Part shown: piece after piece, positions 1-6,663 of the stretch
Layout of the letters: every line of letters begins with the position of its first letter
Numbering within the stretch: the first letter of the stretch is position 1
Source: Acidaminococcus fermentans DSM 20731
GTDB lineage: Bacteria; Bacillota; Negativicutes; Acidaminococcales; Acidaminococcaceae
Length of the DNA: 64,000 nt
NCBI RefSeq assembly: GCF_000025305.1
Contig: NC_013740.1
Span: forward strand, 992,001-1,056,000
Direction: 5' to 3'
The notes under the pieces: model-generated
What the model was told of the DNA's origin: nothing
Databases searched by the model: none
Seen by the model: the letters and a program-made list of their open reading frames with translations, nothing else
Position numbers and translations under genes: made by a program

Positions 1-1385
1 TCCCCGCCGGACAGGCTCAGGCTCCGCCGCAGGCCTTTTTCGCCCAGAGGCCCCAGGATCAGGGCCAGGACCACCGCCGCGGTGTTCATGTTGCATTTCC
101 GCATCAGGTAACCGATGATCCCGAACACGAACATGACCTTTACGTCAAAGGCACTGTTGTTGATGGCGAAAGAACCCACCACACACAGCACGAAGATGCT
201 GGGAATCAGGATGGCGTCGGACACCCGGGCGATCTTGGCGAACAGCCGGCAGCCCAGAAGGCCGATCAGCAGCATGAAGAACTGGATCACCACAAACCCG
301 CCAAAGAAAGTATACGTCATGGGAGCATACTTTGTAAAGAGTTCCGGTCCCGGCTGGAGACCGTGGATGATCAGTCCGCCCATGAGCACGGCGGTAACGC
401 TTTCCCCGGGAATCCCCAAGGTCAGGGTGGGAATCAGGGAACCGCCGGTCACCGCGTTGTTGGCGGCTTCCGATCCGGCAATCCCTTCAATGGAGCCCTT
501 GCCGAATTCTTCCGGATGTTTGGAGAACCGTTTGGCTTCGTTGTAGCCCAGGAAGCAGGCGATGGAAGCACCGGCACCGGGCAGGATCCCGATGATGTTC
601 CCGATGATCCAGCTGCGGATCACCGTAGGGGTGATCTGTTTCATTTCCTGGAGGCTCAGCATGATCCGGTCCTTGAATTTGGCGGCTTTGGCCCGTTGGA
701 CAATGGCCTTTTCCGCCAGGATGAAGGCCTGGCTCATGGAGAACAGCCCGATCAGGGCGCAGGTGATGTTGATGCCGTTGTACAGGGAATCCTGGCCGAA
801 CATGAACCGTTCCACACCCTGCATGGGATCCATGCCGATGGTAGACAGCACCAGCCCGAAGGCCCCGGACATAAGCCCCAGGATCATGGAATCCGTATTG
901 ATCCCGGCGATGATGGTGAGCCCGAACAGGCTCAGCCAGAAGTATTCAGGGCTCCCGAATTCCATGGCCAGTTTGGCCAGCATGGGTGCGAAGAAATACA
1001 GGGAAATGCAGCTCAGGAGACCGCCCCAGAAAGAGGCGATGCAGGCTGTGGCCAGGGCTTTCCCGGCTTTCCCTTTCAGGGTCATGGCGTAGCCGTCTAT
1101 GGCGGTGGCCGCCGAAGCCGGTGTCCCGGGGGTGTGGATCAGGATGGCGGAAATGGATCCGCCGAAAATGGCACCGCAGTAAATGCCTCCCAGCATGATC
1201 AGACCGGCGGAAGGTTCCATCCCGAAGGTCAGGGGCAGCAGCAGGGCCACCCCCATGGCAGCGGACAGCCCCGGCATGCAGCCGATGACGATCCCCATGG
1301 TCACACTGGCAATCATGATAACGATATTCATGGGAGAAAGCGCGTTGACGAATCCCATGGCCATCAATGCATATTGATTTTCCAT
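1..1385 (-). CDS. tctA: Tripartite tricarboxylate transporter large permease, TctA family (3' end cut by window edge)
   Basis: The minus-strand frame opens at ATG 1385-1383 behind a GGAGG box and stays open to base 1, giving about 461 residues of a family that normally has about 500. It is the large, roughly 12-helix permease of a TTT transporter, which imports carboxylates using an ion gradient and a periplasmic binding protein. Visible family traits are long hydrophobic helices, the glycine/proline-rich segment CMPGLSAAMGVALLLP near the N-terminus, HTPGTPASAAT, and a second internal motif GNIIGILPGAGASIACFLGY, the two-fold repeat typical of TctA. It follows tctB by 19 bp and tctC upstream, so the three genes form one operon. 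The substrate (citrate or another di- or tricarboxylate) cannot be read from the sequence. Confidence 0.93.
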   Translation of the reverse strand, partial: MENQYALMAMGFVNALSPMNIVIMIASVTMGIVIGCMPGLSAAMGVALLLPLTFGMEPSAGLIMLGGIYCGAIFGGSISAILIHTPGTPASAATAIDGYAMTLKGKAGKALATACIASFWGGLLSCISLYFFAPMLAKLAMEFGSPEYFWLSLFGLTIIAGINTDSMILGLMSGAFGLVLSTIGMDPMQGVERFMFGQDSLYNGINITCALIGLFSMSQAFILAEKAIVQRAKAAKFKDRIMLSLQEMKQITPTVIRSWIIGNIIGILPGAGASIACFLGYNEAKRFSKHPEEFGKGSIEGIAGSEAANNAVTGGSLIPTLTLGIPGESVTAVLMGGLIIHGLQPGPELFTKYAPMTYTFFGGFVVIQFFMLLIGLLGCRLFAKIARVSDAILIPSIFVLCVVGSFAINNSAFDVKVMFVFGIIGYLMRKCNMNTAAVVLALILGPLGEKGLRRSLSLSGG

Positions 1386-1404
1386 CTGTTCATCCCTCCG
1401 CTTC

Positions 1405-1863
1405 CTACAGCAGTTCGTCCAGCAGCAGGCCGGCGGGCAGAGGCACAGCCAGGAATTCGCTGAAGACGATATAGATCAGGACCATGAGCACCACAACGGT
1501 GATGGCCATGTATTTCTTTTCGATGTGGAAAAAGTGCATCATAAAAACAAGATAAAGGATGGCAGCAGGATAGAATCCGATCAGCACCATCAGCACAAAG
1601 AAAAGAATGGAAGCCGCCAGGAAGGTGAAGAACTGCCGGGGCAGGAAATGGGTCCAGACTTCCGGCAGGTCGTTGATGACCGTAAAATGGCCGTGGCAGC
1701 TGCAGGCCATTTTCACCAGCTGCATCAGGGTCAGGACAGCCAGCAGGCCAATGACGAATTTGGGATAGCTCTGTGCCGCAGGAGGCAGCTGCAGTGTCTC
1801 ATAAAAGAAGAAGGCGCAGAATCCCAGCATAAAGATCACAACACTGAGTTCCGATTTTTTCAT
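1405..1863 (-). CDS. tctB: Tripartite tricarboxylate transporter small membrane subunit, TctB family
   Basis: A 152-residue protein with four predicted membrane helices: residues about 5-25, 35-55, 80-100 and 120-145, the last rich in V, L and I. This size and topology match TctB, the small poorly conserved membrane component of TTT transporters. Start ATG 1863 has GAGGGG about 8 bases upstream. It sits between the binding protein gene and the large permease gene on the same strand with short gaps. Sequence identity alone would not assign it, so the call rests on size, topology and operon position. Confidence 0.9.
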   Translation of the reverse strand: MKKSELSVVIFMLGFCAFFFYETLQLPPAAQSYPKFVIGLLAVLTLMQLVKMACSCHGHFTVINDLPEVWTHFLPRQFFTFLAASILFFVLMVLIGFYPAAILYLVFMMHFFHIEKKYMAITVVVLMVLIYIVFSEFLAVPLPAGLLLDELL

Positions 1864-1928
1864 AATGGTTTCCCCTCATAAAGAGGGGCTGCACGGACGG
1901 CAGCCCCCGGTTTCATACACTGTTTCGA

Positions 1929-2924
1929 TCAGGCATCCTGGTACAGTTTGGAGACTACATCTTTGCAGAAGGTCATCTGATCCTGGATCAGTTTGCCCAG
2001 TTCCTTGCTGTCCATGTAGTGGAGTTCCAGACCGGCGTTCTTGTGGTCGCGGATGGTCTGTTCGTCGGTCATGGTCAGTTTGAAGGCTTTTTCATAGAAT
2101 TTGATGATGTTTTCCGGAGTGCCTTTGGGGGCTACCAGAGCACGGGCGGAACCGTACCATTTGTTGTAGTAACCCAGTTCACCCAGGGTGGGGACATCCT
2201 TGTAGCTGTCCAGACGTTTTTCAGAGTATACACCCAGCAGTTTCAGGGCAGCGTTGTTGCCCCGGATCAGAGGTTCCACATCCCCCAGTTTGGCACAGGA
2301 GAAGTCCACTTCGCCCTGACGGAGAGCCAGCAGCTGGTCAGCCGTGCCGCCGTAGGGAACTGCATTGTATTTGAATTTGGCCGTGGTGGCCAGCAGCTGG
2401 GCTGCCGTATGGTTGGAAGCCTGGACCCCGTTGGTGGAGGCTTTCAGTTCGCCGGGATGGGCTTTGGCATATTCCACCAGATCCTTCAGGCTGTTGAATT
2501 TGCTGTCCTTCCGGACCACCACAACCCCGGTTTCCTTCAGATGGTTGCAGATGGGAACGATGCTCTTGTCATCAAAGGAAGCATTCTTGGCCAGAGCCAG
2601 GGTGGTGTAGGTGGGCAGGTTGATGAAGCCGATGGTGTAGCCGTCTGGTTTGGCCTTGGACAGTTCCGTCCAGCCGATCTTTCCGTCCGCACCCGGTTTG
2701 TTTTCAATGACCAGAGTCTTTCCCACGAATTTTTCCGCATCCTTGCACAGTACCCGGGCTCCGGTATCCGTACCGGATCCTGCCTTGTAGGCTACGATGA
2801 CCTTGATGTCCTTGGTGGGTTTCCAGTCATCGGCCGCCTTCTGGGTTTTCTTGCCGCCGCAGGCACCTACTGCCAGAGCCAGGGCACAGATGGCGGACGC
2901 AGCCAGCCACTTTTTGAGTTTCAT
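1929..2924 (-). CDS. tctC: Tripartite tricarboxylate transporter substrate-binding lipoprotein, TctC family
   Basis: A 331-residue extracytoplasmic solute receptor. The N-terminus MKLKKWLAASAICALALAVG is followed by Ala-Cys, a signal peptide with a lipobox (VGAC), so it is probably lipid-anchored in the periplasm. The mature part has the TctC/Bug pattern: IKVIVAYKAGSGTDTGARVL near the start, VENKPGADGKIG about residue 75-87, and the segment VPYGGTADQLLALRQGEVDF in the middle. It is the first gene of the tctCBA operon and has a strong ribosome site (AGGAGGACGATTGT before ATG). It would deliver a carboxylate to TctAB; the ligand is unknown. Confidence 0.95.
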   Translation of the reverse strand: MKLKKWLAASAICALALAVGACGGKKTQKAADDWKPTKDIKVIVAYKAGSGTDTGARVLCKDAEKFVGKTLVIENKPGADGKIGWTELSKAKPDGYTIGFINLPTYTTLALAKNASFDDKSIVPICNHLKETGVVVVRKDSKFNSLKDLVEYAKAHPGELKASTNGVQASNHTAAQLLATTAKFKYNAVPYGGTADQLLALRQGEVDFSCAKLGDVEPLIRGNNAALKLLGVYSEKRLDSYKDVPTLGELGYYNKWYGSARALVAPKGTPENIIKFYEKAFKLTMTDEQTIRDHKNAGLELHYMDSKELGKLIQDQMTFCKDVVSKLYQDA

Positions 2925-2979
2925 ACAAATCGTCCTCCTTTGTAATGAATCAGTAAAAATGTAAAAACTCTGTAAAACT

Positions 2980-2985
2980 ATTGTA
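2980..2985 (-). promoter_or_regulatory. Candidate -10 element of the tctCBA promoter
   Basis: On the minus strand TACAAT lies about 56 bases upstream of the tctC start. No convincing -35 box is seen at 16-18 bp, so the assignment is weak. Confidence 0.3.
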
Positions 2986-3087
2986 GCATATTTCGGAACG
3001 CCCGCCTACTGAATTTTTGGAAAAAACACGCAAGGCATAAAAATCACAGAAAGCCATTTTGTTTATCATGCCTAAAATCAATAATTA

Positions 3088-3117
3088 TTGTTAAAGACTT
3101 AGACTCTATGGTATAAT
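3088..3117 (+). promoter_or_regulatory. Promoter of gldA
   Basis: TTGTTA at 3088-3093, an 18-bp spacer and TATAAT at 3112-3117. TG is one base upstream of the -10, giving an extended -10. Transcription would start near 3124, upstream of the ribosome site at 3184-3191. Confidence 0.75.
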
Positions 3118-3199
3118 GAAAAAACAAAAATCTATCTTGGAAAGACGGGAAAATCTCCGCTTTTGGGGACGGTTCCCCGTAACAAAGGAGGAAACGGCT

Positions 3200-4279
3200 A
3201 TGGCAAGACTGCGTCTCATGCGTGCACCGCTGAAATATGTACAGGGCAACGGAGCTCTGAAGGAATTCTATGAATATTTCAGGGATCTGGGGAAGAACTG
3301 GCTGTTCATCTGCAGCCGGAGCGGCCACCGGACCTGCCATGACAAATTGGAGGAAAGCTTCGGCACCAGCGATACCCATCGGCATTACGAAGTGTTCGGA
3401 GGGATTTCCAGTGTGGGGGAAATCGAGAAATTCCGGAAAATGGTCCGGGCGGAAAACATCGATGTGGTGGTGGGGGTCGGCGGCGGCTCCGCCATCGATA
3501 CCGCCAAGGCCACTGCTTATCATGAAGGGAAACGGGTGGTGATCATTCCCACGGTGGTGGCTACCGACGCTCCCTGCACCGGCCTTTCCGTGATCTACAA
3601 CGATGATGGTTCCTTCAACAGCTATCTGTTCTATCCCAACAACCCGGACGGGGTGCTGGTGGACAGCTGGATCATCGCCCATGCCCCGGTGAAATTCCTG
3701 GTGGCCGGCATGGGGGATGCCCTGGGGACGTATTTTGAAGCCCGGGCCTGTTACCGGACCGATGCTCCCAGCCTGGAAAACGGCGGCATCACCCGGTCCG
3801 CCATGGCCCTGTGCGAACTGTGCTACGAAAACCTGCGGAACTACGGGGCCCAGGCCAAGATGTCCGTGGAAAAACAGGTGGTGACGCCCGCCCTGGATGC
3901 CATCATCGAAACCAATGTGTATCTGTCCGGGGTGGGGGCCGATAATGGAGGCCTGGCCTGCGCCCATTCCTTCTACAACGGGATCACCTCTCTGGGCGGC
4001 CACAGCGCTCCCCATGGGAACTGTGTAGCCTTCGGCACCCTGGTCCAGCTGGTGCTGGAAGGGGTGGAAGAGGATGAATTCCGGGATGTCCAGGGCTTCT
4101 GCAAAGAAGTGGGCCTGCCCACCACCCTGGAAGAACTGGGCATCACCACCGATGAACAGATCCGCCAGATTGCCAAAGCCGCCTGTGTGCCCGGCGAAAG
4201 CATTCACAACATGGTGGCCGACGTAACCGAAGATCAGCTGTATGCGGCCATCGTCCAGGCCGATGCGCTGGGGAAATAG
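3200..4279 (+). CDS. gldA: Glycerol dehydrogenase family protein (GldA-like, metal-dependent)
   Basis: A 359-residue NAD-dependent polyol dehydrogenase of the iron-containing alcohol dehydrogenase superfamily; GldA oxidises glycerol to dihydroxyacetone. The nucleotide-binding motif GGGSAIDTAK is at about 94-103. Candidate metal ligands are Asp173 (GMGDALGTYFEA), His256 (CAHSFYNG) and a His near 272 (SAPHGNC), close to the D173/H256/H274 set of characterised GldA. Start ATG 3200 is chosen because AAAGGAGG lies 8 bases before it and it matches family length; an in-frame ATG 84 bases upstream lies at the -10 box and would precede the transcript. A hairpin follows the stop, so it is probably a single-gene unit. 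The real substrate could be another vicinal diol. Confidence 0.92.
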   Translation: MARLRLMRAPLKYVQGNGALKEFYEYFRDLGKNWLFICSRSGHRTCHDKLEESFGTSDTHRHYEVFGGISSVGEIEKFRKMVRAENIDVVVGVGGGSAIDTAKATAYHEGKRVVIIPTVVATDAPCTGLSVIYNDDGSFNSYLFYPNNPDGVLVDSWIIAHAPVKFLVAGMGDALGTYFEARACYRTDAPSLENGGITRSAMALCELCYENLRNYGAQAKMSVEKQVVTPALDAIIETNVYLSGVGADNGGLACAHSFYNGITSLGGHSAPHGNCVAFGTLVQLVLEGVEEDEFRDVQGFCKEVGLPTTLEELGITTDEQIRQIAKAACVPGESIHNMVADVTEDQLYAAIVQADALGK

Positions 4280-4292
4280 GGGATGATTGACA

Positions 4293-4321
4293 ACAGGGGT
4301 GCTGCCCGGCAGCACCCCTGT
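4293..4321 (+). terminator. Terminator after gldA
   Basis: Inverted arms ACAGGGGTGCTGCC and GGCAGCACCCCTGT around a single C. In practice this is an 11-12 bp stem with a small loop. The T-run is short (TTTAT). Confidence 0.65.
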
Positions 4322-4324
4322 TTA

Positions 4325-4333
4325 TGGTATAAT
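4325..4333 (+). promoter_or_regulatory. Extended -10 of the MATE gene promoter
   Basis: TGGTATAAT lies about 43 bases before the MATE start. No -35 box at normal spacing is seen, consistent with an extended -10 promoter. Confidence 0.5.
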
Positions 4334-4375
4334 AGCAGAAAACGTCCCTAACCGGACAGATCGGCGGTACCTGTT

Positions 4376-5728
4376 ATGTCAGACACAGAAAGCAAAGAAG
4401 CAAAAAAATACAAAAAGATGCTGGAAGCCCCGGTAAAGCCCCTGATTGCTTCCCTGGCCCTGCCCTCCATCATCAGCATGCTGTGCACCAGCTTTTACAA
4501 TATGGCGGATACCTATTTCGTCAGCAAGATCGATACAGCATCCACCGCCGCGGTGGGGGTTACCTTCGCCACCATGGCCATCATCCATGCCATTGCTTTT
4601 TTCTTTGGCATCGGGTCCGGCAACAGCATTTCCCGGCTGCTGGGAGCCAAAAAACGGCCGGAGGCGGAAACCATGGCCTCCACCAGTTTTCTCTACACCT
4701 TCCTTTGCGGGCTGCTGATCGCCGTGCTGGGGAATCTGTTCGCTCCCCAGCTGGCCACCCTGATCGGGTCCACTCCCACCATCCTGCCCTATGCGGTCCA
4801 GTACATGAGCGTGATCCTGGTGGGAGCTCCCGTGATGATGTCCAGCCTGGTGATGAACAACCATCTCCGGTTCCAGGGCAGTGCCGCCTTTGCCATGGTG
4901 GGCATCACCATCGGGGGATTCCTGAATGTGTTCCTGGATCCGCTCTTTATTTTCCAGTTCCGTCTGGGAGTGGCCGGGGCCGCCTATGCCACCATCCTCA
5001 GCCAGTTTGTCAGTTTCTGTATCCTGTTCTGCATGACCCGGCAGGGAGCCAACATTCCCATCCGGTTCCGGAACATGCATCCCTCCTGGCCCATCCTGAA
5101 GGAAATCGTGGCCGGGGGAGCCCCTTCCCTGATCCGCCAGGGGACCCAGAGCCTTTCCACCATTTTCCTGAACGTGGCCGCCGGAGGCTTTGGGGATGCG
5201 GCCATTGCCGCCATGTCCATCGTCACCCGGCTCAGCTTCTTCGCCGCTTCCGTGATCATCGGCTTTGGCCAGGGATTCCAGCCCGTGTGCGGGTTCAGCT
5301 ACGGAGCCCGGAAATACGGGCGGCTCCGGGAAGGGTTCTGGTTTGCGGTGAAGGCGGGGACCCTGTTTGCCCTGCTGGCCGCCGCCGTGGCCATTGTGTG
5401 GGCCGTGCCCATCCTGGGAGAATTCCGGAACGATCCCCTGGTGATTTCCACCGGGGCACAGGCGCTCCGGGCCCAGGCCATGACCTTCTTCCTGGTGCCC
5501 CTGACCATCCTGACCAACATGTGCCTCCAGACCACCCGGAAAACCGGGGGCGCCATGCTGGTGGCCGCCGGACGCAGCGGCCTGTTCCTGATTCCCACCC
5601 TGCTGGTGCTGCCCCGGGCCTTCGGGCTGACCGGGCTGGTGTGGAGCCAGAGCGTATCCGACCTGTGCGGCTTCCTCCTGGCCGCCGTCCTGATCCGGAA
5701 GTTCTTCCAGAAGCTGCCGGAGAAATAA
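4376..5728 (+). CDS. MATE family multidrug/metabolite efflux protein
   Basis: A 450-residue inner-membrane protein with about 12 hydrophobic helices and two homologous halves. The N-terminal MATE signature is seen in PVKPLIASLALPSIIS and NMADTYFVSKI. The second half has IVTRLSFFAASVIIGFGQG followed by FQPVCGFSYGARKYGR, typical of the NorM/MepA-like MatE domain. The family exports cationic drugs or other organic compounds by Na+ or H+ antiport. The ribosome site before ATG 4376 is weak (GGCGG). It lies between two single-gene units and has no obvious operon partner. The substrate cannot be inferred. Confidence 0.93.
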   Translation: MSDTESKEAKKYKKMLEAPVKPLIASLALPSIISMLCTSFYNMADTYFVSKIDTASTAAVGVTFATMAIIHAIAFFFGIGSGNSISRLLGAKKRPEAETMASTSFLYTFLCGLLIAVLGNLFAPQLATLIGSTPTILPYAVQYMSVILVGAPVMMSSLVMNNHLRFQGSAAFAMVGITIGGFLNVFLDPLFIFQFRLGVAGAAYATILSQFVSFCILFCMTRQGANIPIRFRNMHPSWPILKEIVAGGAPSLIRQGTQSLSTIFLNVAAGGFGDAAIAAMSIVTRLSFFAASVIIGFGQGFQPVCGFSYGARKYGRLREGFWFAVKAGTLFALLAAAVAIVWAVPILGEFRNDPLVISTGAQALRAQAMTFFLVPLTILTNMCLQTTRKTGGAMLVAAGRSGLFLIPTLLVLPRAFGLTGLVWSQSVSDLCGFLLAAVLIRKFFQKLPEK

Positions 5729-5733
5729 AAAGC

Positions 5734-5760
5734 GGGGGCGGCAGGCCCGGCCGCCCCGCC
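5734..5760. repeat. Dispersed GC-rich palindromic repeat, copy A (core only)
   Basis: A single core of the repeat found at eight other loci in the window: GGGGGCGGCAGGCCCGG followed by CCGCCCCGCC, an imperfect GC-rich hairpin. It starts 6 bases after the MATE stop codon and may also act as a hairpin after that gene. Nothing else is seen in 5761-5839. Confidence 0.75.
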
Positions 5761-5839
5761 AGGCTGGTGGTGGGTTAGCAGCCGCGTTTGACTTCCTTAT
5801 TCCGTTGTTCTTCCAACGTACTTTCCCTTTCTTCCATGC

Positions 5840-5845
5840 TACAAT
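5840..5845 (+). promoter_or_regulatory. Candidate -10 of the cupin gene promoter
   Basis: TACAAT 34 bases before the cupin start. No -35 at proper spacing; TTGTTC at 5805 is 29 bp away. Confidence 0.3.
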
Positions 5846-5879
5846 ACAGACAACAAAAGGAAAGAAAGCAGGTGGCAGT

Positions 5880-6530
5880 ATGAAACTGGATCCTGGACGG
5901 GTGTTCCGGATGGCGGAAACCAATGCTCCGGTGGCTGGCTGTACCGTTTCCCAGCAGATCGGAGCAGGGAAGAATCCCCTGTGGATCTTTTCCCTGGGAG
6001 AGGGGACGGACATCAGTGCCGAAATCTATCCCTATCACAAGCTGCTCACAGTCCACACCGGACGGCTGGCCCTTACAGGCAGCCTGAAAGGAACGGTACT
6101 GGAAGCAGGCGAGAGCCTGCTCACACCTACGGACGTACCTGTGGGCATGGCGGCAGAAGAAGATACCGTATATACGGAAGTGGAAATCCAGAAGGAGGAT
6201 ATCATGAACAACGCAGTAAAAGCAGGGGAAGCATTCAGACTGGCGGACCTGGTGCCTTATCAGGAAGGCCGTATCGTGAACATGGACGTGGTCCACAACG
6301 ACAAGATGAAATTCGTGGTGATGGCTTTTGACGCCGGCACCGGCCTCAGCGAACACGCCGCACCGGGGGATGCCCTGATATTCGCCCTGGACGGGGAAGG
6401 GATCATCGGCTACGAAGGCCAGGCCCACACCCTGAAAGCCGGAGAACAGTTCCGCTTCGCCAAAAACGGACTCCACTGGGTCAAAGCAGAGAAACCCTTT
6501 AAAATGGGCCTGCTGCTGACGCTGGAATGA
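5880..6530 (+). CDS. Double-cupin domain protein
   Basis: A 216-residue soluble protein made of two beta-barrel cupin modules. The N-terminal half, residues about 35-100, includes TDISAEIYPYHKLLTVHTGR and LEAGESLLTPTDVPVGM. The C-terminal half, about 130-215, includes FDAGTGLSEHAAPGDALIFA and LKAGEQFRFAKNGLHWVKA. The second half keeps histidines that could bind a metal (SEHAAPG, NGLHWV). Start ATG 5880 follows AGGTGG. Such proteins are sugar isomerase-like enzymes or ligand sensors; no reaction can be assigned. It is a single-gene unit followed by a strong terminator. Confidence 0.85.
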   Translation: MKLDPGRVFRMAETNAPVAGCTVSQQIGAGKNPLWIFSLGEGTDISAEIYPYHKLLTVHTGRLALTGSLKGTVLEAGESLLTPTDVPVGMAAEEDTVYTEVEIQKEDIMNNAVKAGEAFRLADLVPYQEGRIVNMDVVHNDKMKFVVMAFDAGTGLSEHAAPGDALIFALDGEGIIGYEGQAHTLKAGEQFRFAKNGLHWVKAEKPFKMGLLLTLE

Positions 6531-6539
6531 TATAAAAAA

Positions 6540-6575
6540 GGCGCTGTGAAAAAATCATCCACAGCGCCTTTATTT
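6540..6575 (+). terminator. Terminator after the cupin gene
   Basis: Nine-bp perfect stem GGCGCTGTG/CACAGCGCC with an 11-base loop, followed by TTTATTT. Confidence 0.88.
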
Positions 6576-6602
6576 CGCTTGCGTCAGCTGGCTTCCATCG
6601 GC

Positions 6603-6630
6603 TAGTGACTAGAGACTAGTGACTAGTGAC
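6603..6630. repeat. Heptameric tandem repeat tract, 4 units
   Basis: Four abutting 7-bp units: TAGTGAC at 6603, 6617 and 6624, and TAGAGAC at 6610. The tract ends exactly where the next hairpin begins (6631). It belongs to the family of locus-specific 7-bp-period tracts in this window. Confidence 0.85.
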
Positions 6631-6660
6631 GGGGTGTGAAAAAGCATTTTTTCACACCCC
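6631..6660 (-). terminator. Hairpin terminator downstream of the EAL gene
   Basis: Ten-bp perfect arms GGGGTGTGAA/TTCACACCCC (6631-6640, 6651-6660), extended by A/T pairs into the loop. It lies 3 bases past the EAL stop. There is no U-run after the stem on the minus strand, so termination efficiency is uncertain. Confidence 0.6.
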
Positions 6661-6663
6661 CTT

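Noticed and set aside
363-1463. Long plus-strand frame rich in G, H, Q and D
   Set aside because: It is antisense to tctA; its composition is that of a shadow of GC-rich coding sequence. The same applies to long frames opposite the MATE, feoB, pheT, alaS, purL and M16C genes.
4287-4333. TTGACA at 4287 as the -35 of the MATE promoter
   Set aside because: The spacer to TATAAT at 4328 is 35 bp; an extended -10 explains the promoter better.
6603-6630. Heptamer tracts as CRISPR arrays
   Set aside because: The units are 7 bp without spacers, and no cas genes are present.
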